Assembly: GCA_032622095.1 (NCBI GenBank)
Contig: CP136064.1
Span: forward strand, 172,554,310-172,618,309
Reading direction: 5' to 3'
Length of the DNA: 64,000 nt
Origin: Siphonodentalium dalli
Lineage: Eukaryota; Mollusca; Scaphopoda; Gadilida; Siphonodentaliidae
Below are positions 38,901-50,900 of this stretch, one piece after another. The notes beneath the pieces are model-generated. The model did no database searches. It worked only from the letters and a program-made list of their open reading frames with translations, and had not been told where the DNA came from. The position numbers and the translations under genes are program-made. Position 1 is the stretch's first letter; every line of letters begins with the position of its first letter.

Positions 38901-41900
38901 TAACCTATTCACTTCTAAATGACATTGTGTGCTGCTGGGCCATTGATGTTTGGCCATTTTCCAGTGGAAAAATAAAATGTTAATATCACAAAAGCCTGAC
39001 TCTGTTGAAAGGCTATTATCATTCATAATAATTGGAACATAAAATTGTTTCAGTCAAGGAAATCAGTTAACAGCAGCATATGTCATTAGGAAATACTTTT
39101 TCGGCTGTGATGAGTATATGTAATTATAAAGGGAATCTTTAAAAAACACTTAAACTAAGTATAACATCAGATGTTTATCTTGGTGTTTAGGCAATATCAA
39201 TGCCAGCATGCCTTCACATCAAGTTAGAAATTTTGTTGTAGTTGTTTGAATTTCTGATGGTGAGACAAAGCATCTTGAAAACAATGTGTGAACAGATGAC
39301 CTGCACTAATACTGTTGATAGCAAGATTAAAGATAGTATGAAACATGCTGAGTAGATATGAAAATTACTACATTAGGATAAATTCTGTGGAATTTTAGGT
39401 ATATTCTGTGTAACACATTGGACCTTCCAGAAACATATGCTAAATTAAAACAAAGGAATTTTACATACACATCAATAACTACCCATTAGTACCAACAACA
39501 ACTTGAAACAAGAGCATCGTCAGGGCGTGGAAAAGTATTCCCATCATAATTTCAACAAAGGGACATAACTGGTAATTCTGACGAAAATGGACAGGCGGAA
39601 TCCAAATTTGAACCTGACCTGTATTTTAGGCTGGTAAACTCACATACCAAATTTCATTCAATTCAAACTTACTAAAGCTATATCATCCGAAATGAGAAAT
39701 GAGTGCAAATTCCAACAAACTGGTGGGCGTAACTCGAGTTCGAACTTGACCTGTATTTTGTGCTAGAAAACCCACATACCAAATTTTATTCCATTCAGTT
39801 CAGACTTACTAACGTTATCATCCTGAAACGAAAATTGACGCAAATTCCAACAAAAGGGCCGTAACTCTGGTGAACATTGGCGGAAGTTTTATTCATACCT
39901 GTGTGTACAATCTCCACCACTGCCAGTTCTTCAGTTTCAGCCATTTTCTAATGTTCCTCTGGATAACTGTCAGGCCAACTCTATATTAAAAAATAATTTT
40001 TTTCACTAAGTTTTCAACTGAAAGAGTATCTTCCAAGTTATGCATATATATATAATGAATTATGAGCTATATAACTGAAATGGGGTTGGAATAAAGTTGA
40101 TGAAATATTTTGTAATTACACTACTGTTACTTTTGTCTGAAATTTTGGATGTTTCTTATAATCAGGTATAAATTCTTTTGTCAATGTTTTGCCATTTGAT
40201 GAAAAACTTAGCTATTTTCAAGTATTTCAGCAGGTATCTAACTACAAAATTCAAACTAGAGGCAACATGCCTTGATATATTGTGTCTGACATGTGCGTAA
40301 TGATGTCTCCCAGATGGTGAATTTAGTGACGTTATCAATTATATGAGATAAAAGTAAAGAGGGAGCCTTGAAATGTGCCTGTCATCTGCAGAATGAAGTT
40401 CCCAGAAGTCGAATTTAGTGACGCTATCTCGCATGGCGGGCTGGCATCACCAAATGCACCATCTGGGGACCTCATTCTGCTTAGGCCTCGACTGCTATGA
40501 CAGCTGAAGTTTCCCAGTTGAAGTTGGTGATGTTCGCCCATTAGTCACCTTTAATAAGCATTTTATCTTCTGAAAATTAAGGGATATAGAAACTGAACAG
40601 AAGCGAAAAAGCAACTGATATCAATGTTAAATTGAGACTATAGATACTTCCCAGAAGATGAGGCGTTAGCAGAATGAGATCCCCAGATGACGAATTTGGT
40701 GATGCTAGCCCACTGTGCAGGCTAATCTCACTAAATCCATCCTCTGGGGACCTCATTCTGCAAATGTAAGACACACCATTTTAAGGCTAGAAAGGCAAAC
40801 TACATAGTTTAATATCACTGAGATGGGCCATAAACATGCTCAAAATAACCATGGGTCAGTACAAAAATTTATGAAAACGTCATCAATTTGAACTGCGTAC
40901 ATACCTCTGGTCGAAAAGTTTCTTGAAGTTCATTCTCATGAAATATGCCCTGATATAGGCCTGGAAATGGGAGATAATCTTTGACAGGGCCTCGTCACGC
41001 TGCTCTTCCAATGCACCGACCACGCCAGCTTTGAAGAACACTTTAGTGTGACCCATCCTGTACTCGGCCGTATCTAGTTGCAAGGCGACAATGATTTTCT
41101 CAGTCACAACCTTACCGTCGACGAAGCCTGATGGGATGGCATTTGGAGCAAGGATGGAGTATCTGTGAAGAAATTATGTAAGTGTTAATGGACAAGCAAA
41201 CAGACATTCAGGACTAGGCCAAGACCTTTTAGTTCTGAATGTCCAGTGGTGAGTCCACTGACTGACTTAAAATACAGTTTTAAACTATATAAGAAGAAAT
41301 TACTTGCTAAAATACAGATGAAAAATTCAGATAAATCTTGATAAATGAGGCAAATAAGAAAGTCTGTATAAAAATAGTCCTTGACTGACAACAAAACCAC
41401 ACCCCTTGACACGGTTCATGTTAGTGAAATGAGTGTACTTTGTCGTTAAGCATGCTGCAAAAGCAAATGTTGGCCTAGGCGACTCTGTTCAAAACCAAAT
41501 GTTAATGTGTGTATAGACACATCATAAAGAATTAGTTTTCTGCCATTTACAGTACTGTGAATGGCTTTAAATTTTTGGTATAAATTTTCGTGGTTCATCC
41601 TTTTTTTCGTGGGTTCGTAAATTTGTGGGTCTGTCGGTACTAACTGTTGCCCCCAATAATAACAACCAACTAATAGAAGTGCAGACACCTCAGCGATCCG
41701 TCGGAAATTGCACATCCGCACTATAGGCATGTAATTAATTAGCATGTCGTGTGTCCAATCTTCTGTTGACGACTATTGAGAATGTCAACAATGGGATTGT
41801 ATTACATAAACATACATAACCTAGGTGAAAGTCACTCTCTTCTCATAACATAACTCCCTAGGCTTTGAATGTACATGGGGACAATAGAGTTACATGTACC

Positions 41901-44900
41901 TCGCGCATGACATTCTCAAAATGGCGACTGCCATAGTTTCGAAGATAAATTTTTTTCGTGGGGTTTTTAATTTCTTGGTTATCAACAACCACGAAAATTG
42001 GACCACCAGGAATAAATGTACTTTTACAGTATATTCTAAAATTTATATTTAAGCAATGTATACTGTTGATGCACTTATCTGTATATTTGGGCATGTGTTT
42101 GGATAGAAGTTCCCTAGGCTTTGAGTGTACATGGGGACAATAGAGTTACATGTACCTCCCGCATGACATTCTCAAAATGGCGACTGCCATAGTTTCGAAG
42201 ATAAACATTTTTTGTGGGGTTTTTAATTTCGTGGTTATCAACAACCACAAAAATTGGACCACCAGGAATAAATGTACTTTTACACTATATTCGTATATTT
42301 ATATTTAAGCAATATATACTGTTGATGCACTTATCTGTATTTTTGGGCACGTGTTAGGATAGAAGTTCATATATGTGTTATACCAGCAGATGAACAGTAA
42401 ATCTATTACTGTATGCTCACATACTGGCATGCTCTGTGCTCTGTTAAACTTTTAAAGCTGTTGCTGGTTTGCAAATGAGTTGCAAGCCCCTATTGAGAAG
42501 AAAAATGAAGTGCATGGGGCTCATCAACTCTATTAACCCTTTACCCAACAAACCGGCCAAAACCGGCCAAATAAAGCTTCAACAGCCTAAAATATCTTCG
42601 GTCTGTCTCAATAGAACCATACAAATATGGATATCATTGGAACCGGCTCCTTGACCACATTGTGATAGTTACAGTTATGCCCTGTGCCAATGCATTCTCT
42701 TATATATGCGATTCGACCATAGGTCATATATAAGAGAATGCATTGGCACAGGGCCCTTCTGTTGGGTAAAGGGTTAAATTGTCCTTGTTTGTGGGTGGAG
42801 TGTAGATTTATGAGCAGTGCACTAGCTCTCTGTCAGATAGAGGTCTCAGTGGGGCTTGTTGTGCATAAATTATAGAGAAATCATTAACGAGGGTGCCACC
42901 CCCTTACCCCTTGGAATCCAGGATCCAGTTTAAGAATCTAACAATAAGGAATATCCGTATATGAGTTATTTTTGGAGAAAAACAGCATTGTATGCCATTA
43001 ATTTAAACAAATAAATGGCATATTTTTTTCCCCATGCATATTGAGTGTAATTCACGGAGGTCATTCTCCGAAATCGCTATCCAACAGTAAAGAGTGGAAC
43101 AGCAGAGATAATATAGGCCCAAACTGGTTACCGTATATGGTGTTTGGGGTCAAGTTATACGTTACTTCAGTGATCTTTATAGGCAGCTTATTAAAAATCT
43201 ATACATGTATTTATTTGATTTGGAAAGCACAAGATTGTGAAGACTATGAAGTACAGTAAATAATCAACTCCTTAACCACAGCAGAATTATGGGTAACTTT
43301 TCAGTATTTAGTCGGAAATATGGCTTTATGGCTTTCACTGAGAGCTTTCCGATTAATGGCAACAAGCCATATTTCCGACTAAATCCTGAAAAGTTACCCA
43401 TAATTCTGCTGTGGTTTATGGGTAACTTTTCAGGATTTTCAGGATCATTTCTGGAGCTTGCTCTCTAAAGTGTTTGTGTCGTTTTCAAAAATTGAAATCA
43501 GAGCTATTACGATAACTGAGTTCCTCAACAAAGATAATACTTTTGTATTCGAAACATGAGCATTCTCTATTGGAAATTTATAAAAACAAGCTTCTGCTCT
43601 GCAAATTGGAAATGTAAAACTGACCTCTGCTTGAACTCAGAGTAGATGATTCTGCTTGGGAATCCCTTTCGGCAGATACGGATACCTTCCAGTACACCGT
43701 TACATTGGAGCTGATGCAGGACCATACCAGCATCAATGAGACCTGAAAACAATGAAGACGAATGTTATTTGATCTGCACATCAATGAGATTCAAGGAAAG
43801 ATCTAAACAAAATTATTTTGAATTGGAATATCATAGTCTTACGTTTTTCCCTTATCACAACATGAAAGTAGTTGAATATGGAAAGCAACCAATGACAAAG
43901 AGGGCAAAAAGTTCAGAAATGGGCACCCTTTTATGTCAGGGGTAAAGCATAAATGCCCAAAAGACATTATTTTGGGCACTTAAAATGCACATACATTTTA
44001 GGTCATTAAAATAAATACCTAAGTTCTCAGGCCATTATATATGAAAAACTTGGTGTGAGGGAGAGAGGCTTTTTATTTTTATTTCACCCCCCCCCCCCCA
44101 ACATAAATCTAGAAATTTATGAAGTAAAGATAATTTTATGGAATATAGATATTTGCATGAAAAGTTTTCCAAGTTATCTATTGAATCTCTCTGCCCGAGT
44201 GTTTTAGTCATTATGTCTTCAACAACAAGACAGTCGCTCACCTGATTGTAAAGACTGAGATGACTGGGACTCTGGAAGACCACAATAATCAGTACTTGTC
44301 AAAATCATGTTTATTTAATAAGTTCAACAAATGACTAGTATGATCATTTGTTATAACTTATTATCTCAACATTTCCTAGGGGATAACTACTCATCGATGA
44401 TGCTTCAGTATAGAAAGTGTTAAACAATATTCATTTGTACCCTCAATGAACAATTAGAATAATTTTTTAACAAATTTTGATTTGATGACATAGATTTTAT
44501 AATCAAAAAGGGTGAAGAAGATATAATAGTATTGTCTCAGGTAAGCTAAAATCCTCTCTAAATTTATAACTGTATATAATTGGTGTTGGAGTTTTGAACC
44601 ATTGCCATACTCCGGGCTGGATAAAAATAAACAAATAACTAAAGATAAATTAGAAATAAAATTGATGATGCATTTATTTGGCATTATTTTATTTGAACCC
44701 TATCTTTACTAAATGGATTCTCCCATTCATTTGAATAGTCTATTATTCATCTGGAGGGGTGTTCTAGAATTGTAAGCAGACAACAGACAGAACAAAATAA
44801 TATAAGTGCAGACGGATTTCTATTAATGGAAGGGAAATGTTCAGATAATAAGTTGACTACAGTAATTCGTTGAACTTATTATCTGAACACGTAGTCAACT

Positions 44901-47900
44901 TATTATCTGAACATTTCCTAAAGGAACTACTCGTCAATGAGTATTAGTAAAGAAAGAGTTATTGGAATAACACAATAATCAACAAACCTGGCTGTTTGAA
45001 CTCGTTGGGGATGATACATCTGACAAAGTGAGGATGAGTCGTGTACAAGTTCTTCATCAGCTTGTTCAATGATTCCTGAAAACATAACATTGCCATAAAC
45101 AAAGTGCACATTACTTCATTTTTTTTATAATTTATTTTTATTTTTCATAGTCTGTCTCAATTACATATTAAAGTTGTACATAATAAATATACATTAAACA
45201 TGAAAAAATAAATTCTTATAACAATATATCTATTATCACATGCACACTTGAATAATCTCTGTTTTTGAAACTTATCCTTTTTCTTGTTCTGTCTTATTAA
45301 ATTATCTATAGCATTTTTTCTTGCTAAAGTGTCATTTTGACAGTTATTCTTTTTTTAATTCAGTGCACATTACTTGTTATGAGTTTCGCATACTATATCC
45401 ATAAAGTTTGAGAGAAAATGTGACAAAGTACTTTGGCCTAAAATAGTCCAGACCCCCGCCCCTACTAATTTTATCAACCCTGTAAAAACATTTTTAAAAA
45501 CCAAAACCAAAACAATTGTGTTTATAAATCTCAGGTCATTGTAAAACTGTGCTGATCAGTCGACGATCTGCATTATTCACACTGGCAGTCAGGGCTTGAA
45601 AATAGTGGTGCCCCTGTGTACACGGGCCGGTTGATGTCGCGATAATTTTTTATTAAAAATACTACCAAGGTCCAAGGCTTCATTATCCCTTCCAATGCCT
45701 ACAGTAATGTAAGCCTAATAGTGAATATTTTCAACTGATGGTGTTGATATTTCCTGGACATATTTTGTGATTTATAATTTATCAAACCCTTTCTATACTA
45801 AATGGAGTCTCCCACTCAGTTATAACATTATATATTGGAATGATTTATTATTCATCTGGATGGATGGAGGAAATGAAGAAATAAGCAGGTATCCTTGGTC
45901 CCAGATAACATACATACCCTGTGAGTAGCTGAGATAGTTTGGAAAGCAGAACTCTTCTTCTGTTTCTTGCCGCCAGCACCAGTCTCAGCTTTAATATAAT
46001 ATAATGGGAAATGAGATTGGTCCCTGCATGAGATTTGTTCAGGTCAGAGATTATGAAACATTATAAGGCATTCTCCAAATATAATAAGTTATTGGTTTGT
46101 ATTCATAATTAATAAACTAGACATCACTTCTAAACTAAAGGCACTTTTAGGGTTTAAAGCAACAAAATTTATTTTTCAAAATTAGGTGACATTTTTTGAG
46201 TTAAAAAGTCACTACAACTCAATCCATCAGTATTTTAGTTCATAATAATATGGATATCCAGAAATACAAGTTTAACAAACAGTCTAAGAATGTTTATTTG
46301 AACATCCCATTGTCAAAGAATTAACCTCTTGGGTGCTATACATCCCTACTGAGTAAGGACGTAAAATTTTCACGCTGTGTGTTGTAAGTCCATACTGAGA
46401 ACAGACCTACTTCAGCACACTAGCAGTTGGCAATTTATCATAACTGGAACACAGAATTAGTGCATCGGAATGATGCCTTTAATAATCGACTCCTTATACC
46501 ACAGCAGAATTATGGGTAATATATCAGGATTTCGCTGAGAGCTTTCAGATGAATGGCAACAATCCATTTTCCGACTAAATCCTGAAAAATTACCCATAAT
46601 TCTGCTGTGGTTAAAGAATCAATTATTTAGGATATAACTGTATGATATGTACGTGGTTTTGTAAACAGCATAGATACTACAGGCTCCTTTGACTCTCCAA
46701 GAAGAGAGACAACTGTCTCATTGAGAGGGTCCTTGTTCTTGTCCAACCAGTTGGCAATACTGTAGTTAACCTGTTAATGATAAAAAAGAAGCTGCATTTA
46801 AAGATCTGTTAAAGATACCCCATCCAATTAGTATAAATTTCTTAAAGGGACACTGTACACTACCTCTAGCCATTTATAATTCTTTCAGAGCACATTCAAT
46901 GAGTGTATTTTGAACTAATCGATGGCTCAAATTCATTCATTTGTTGCATATATTATTTTGAGATGGTCCCATAAATGGCCGGATTAAATGTACAGTCCCC
47001 CTTTAAGACAATTTTCTGCTTATCAGGCAAAACAAAAAGAACAATACTTGCAATCACCATCATTTGAATGGCACATGCATCGCAAAAGTCCATAAATTCA
47101 TCCATCAGTAGTATGCTGTAAAACTAGTACAAAAGATCATAATTGAAAACGCTCTTGATTAAATACCACATATGGTGAAAAATAGCTCATAGACAATCTT
47201 TATCAGAGACAATCATTGGAATCTTTTACATCTCTGACAAAAATCCAACATGTTCTAAAAACTTTCTCTTTTGAATCTGACCTTCAATACCTCCTATTAA
47301 TGGGCTCATGAATACGATTAACCCTTCCATGGCTGGAGCTTCCTGAAATTTAGCTAAAACTCTGTGCCATTGCATTCTCTTATATATATATATGCGAGGC
47401 TCCCTATGAGAGCCTAACAATATTTACCTTGATCTTGTAAACCAGTGCGGTCTCTTGTTTATGCCAGGCAGCCTATGGGAGACTTGCATATATAAGAGAA
47501 ATGCACTGGCACAGGCTCTTTACTGCTGCGCTAGCGTAGCATCCCACCATGAAAGGGTTAATTTCTTAATGTTATAACTTACAGTTCCAGCATAGTGATG
47601 GAGAGCAAAGTGTGCATCACCGACACCCTGCTTCTGTTTGCCAGGCTTTCCAAAGTTCTCAGATTTTCCCATGTGGTTCTGGTACAATTTGTCCTGGAAA
47701 GATTTGTCTGTTGCTTTTGGGAACATGCATTCTTCTTCCAAGATGGATAAGATACCCAAAGGCTGTAAAAGAAATGAAAAATTGAGCATTATATGTTAAA
47801 AGGATATTTGGTGAGATATCAAAATGTCTACTCAGAATGTATAACAGTAAAATTGAAAGGGTGAATTCATTCACTAACAAAGGGTTGCATGAACTAAGAA

Positions 47901-50900
47901 CTTCAGACGATTATAGTCCTCAGTACATTTCTAATTAACTTCAGTAATGCCCTAAATAATGGACTCCTTAACCACACAAGAATTATGGGAAACTTTTCAG
48001 TATTTAGTTGGAAATATGACTTGTTGCCATTCATCGTAAAGCTCTCAGTGAGAGCTTTCCGATGAATGGCAACAAGCCATATTTCCGACTAAATCCCGAA
48101 AAATTACCCATAATTCTGCAGTGGTTAAGGAGTCGATTATTTAGGGCATTACTGTACAGTCTTCAGATTACACACCTTTTCAATCAAGTCAATGCAAGCC
48201 TGCAAGTCCATACCGAAGTCAATGAACTCCCACTGGATACCTTCCTTGGCATAACATTCCTGTTCCAGGACAAACATGTGATGATTGAAGAACTGTTGCA
48301 GTCGCTCATTGGTGTAGTTGATGCAAAGCTGCTCAAAGCTGTTAAACTGTAAAGAATAGACATCACACCTTTAAAGATGTATTCAGGATTCTCGGCTAAT
48401 TTTTCAGAAAAACTGTTTTACATTTTACTTAGATTCTAGTGCATAAAATATTTGAAATTTATAGATGTATACGTAATATTGGGTTTTCAACTTTTTATTA
48501 AAAATCAAAGCAGAACGTTGTTAAATTATTTTTTTTTAAGTTGCTCCGGTAATTGGTGATCTGGAACCTGAATACACAGTTATTGATGGCAACAGAAGTA
48601 AAGTTGATTCATAATTCACACAAAATGGAGTCTCATTGCACGAAACAAATGGATTTTGTTATAACAAGTTTATTTGCTTGGTATTTTATTTTAATTAACT
48701 TAATGTTCAAATGCCAATTTATTTATTTTCCAAGAAATCAATATTCAGTTTTATTCATGAACTGCATCATAGAGATAAAAATATACATTCAGCCAAGATT
48801 TAACTTCAAGTATTATCCTATAGTCCAAAATATAAAATAAAGATGCCTAGAAAAAACCAAACCATTTCTACTTACGTCAAAAATTTCAAAACCGGCAATA
48901 TCTAGTACACCAATGAAATAGTTTCTCTTGGCCTTGGTATCCAGAGTCTTGTTGATTCTGATGACAAGCCAGCGGAACATTCTGTCATAAGTGGATTTAG
49001 CCAGTGCAGAGATTGAATAGACAACCTGATCCTTGGTTCGGCCTTGTGTGACAAATTCATTTCCGACTTTGATCTTTGGCTTGAGTAGGCCTTTCACCAA
49101 GTCACCAGCATTGATTCCCATGAGGAAAGCAACCTTCTCTGACTCTATAAAGGGATAGATACAGTATTGTATTCACTATACAATAATAAAACTACACTAC
49201 AATGAATAGCAGTTCTTTTAGACAATTAAATGAGATAAAAGTAAACAGGAAGTGGGGTTAAAAAATTATGGTACCATCACAAAAGCTTACAATGTCCAAC
49301 TTGCAATTTTTCAGTTATTTGTGTGCGTGTTTATTATGGTTTCTCAATTCGGCCAAAGTTTCTGCAAATGGCCTAATAATTTCAGAAATGGCCATAAGAA
49401 TGTTCATGGCCAGTGTGAACCCTGCTCTCACCAAGCCTTCAAATAGTGTGCCTGTCATCTTGAAAATGAGGTTCCCAGAGGGTGAATTTAGTGATGCTAT
49501 CCCGCATGGGGGGGGGGGGGGCTAGCATCAACAAAGTCACCTTCTGGGAACCTCATTCTGCTTAGGCATCAACTGCTATGAGAGACCTAGGTTCAGATTG
49601 AAGCTCCCCAGTTGAAGTTGGTGATGTTCACCAATTATCACCTCGATTATGCATTTTATCTTCTGCTAATTAGTTGATATATAAAAAGGATATAGAAAAA
49701 GTAACTAAAAACAATGTTAATTTGAGACTATATATACTTCCCAGAAGATGAGGCCTAAGCAGAATGAGGTCCCCAGAGGCTCTCACCAAACACTACCACA
49801 ACTATAAACCAAACACTCTAACCACTGTGATCTCTGCAGATTTTAGTCCAGTACAACAATATGATTTAGATTTATTGGGGGGTTATCTTCGTTTCAGCCA
49901 TTAGACCATATCACGATGTCAGTTTTATGGGTGAAGGAAAGATCACAAAGGCGGTTAATAACACTGGGAAATAAATGCACCACACATAGAAAACACTGTC
50001 TTCAGGAAAGTAACTAAAAATCTGCTCAGATATATTATTTTTAAAAGTATAATACATTTTTCCTTAAAGAAAGCCTGAACACTGAACTATATGGATATAT
50101 GTCCTGCTTTGTAAACCACAGTAGGAAAGGGGTTAACTTTTTGGTCGCCTCTTGACGTCTATTGGCTTGCCCAGATTTAGTCACGCATGAACTGTCCAAA
50201 TATAACCGGATGTATGCGATGAGAATCGTTAGTTTTATTTCCGACTCAATCAGGAGATTGACAAGTTGCGGGGTTGGGAATGGCACCGCCATGGGAGGGA
50301 CTTATGATAGTTCTGTGTTCAGGCTTTCTTTAAGGAAAAATGTATCATACTTTTAAAAATAATATTTTTCCGCTAAAGGAAGCCTTTCACACTGAACTAT
50401 ATGGATTAGAATGCAAGCCCAGGAGGAGGCACGAGCAATAAAGTTAATAGCCAAAGTTAGAGGGAAATGTACTCTTCTAAACAGATTGCACATAAATATG
50501 AACTCTTAATGAATCTGTGTACCTCCCCCCTTGTTTTGGAAGACAGGTGTGTGAAACACAAAATTCAAAAAGATACGGCCCTTAGATCTTGTTGGCTTCG
50601 CAGTAGGAATAAAACTAACGATTCTCATCGCATACAGCCGGTTATATTGGGACAGTTCATGCGTGACTAATCTGGGCAAGACAATAGACGTCAGGAGGCG
50701 AACAAAAAGTTAACCCCTTTCCTACTGTGGTTTACAAAGCAGGATATATGTCCATATAGTTCAGTGTGAAAGGCTTCCTTTAGCGGAAAAATATGAATCA
50801 GGTTACCTTTTCTTTGCATGGATTACAAATCAGGTTATCAAGTTCCCTTTGCATGGATAAGATATCCATGCCTATCGGGAATCAAACCACTGAGTTTTCC

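Noticed and set aside
33964-41162. An internal promoter and unique first exon for a catchin/myorod-like rod protein
   Set aside because: Such a product is known from the MHC gene of Mytilus, but no minus-strand intronic frame here looks like its N-terminal domain; the open frames at 41446-42094 lie in repeat sequence.
41446-41745. 99-codon minus-strand frame in the w11-w12 intron
   Set aside because: It overlaps AT-rich and 'ttttcgtggtt' repeat sequence and has no splice context or similarity to myosin.
46321-46440. 'ttaacctcttgggtgctata' as the end of another TTAA element
   Set aside because: No matching inverted terminus was found downstream before the family A copy, so an element cannot be delimited.
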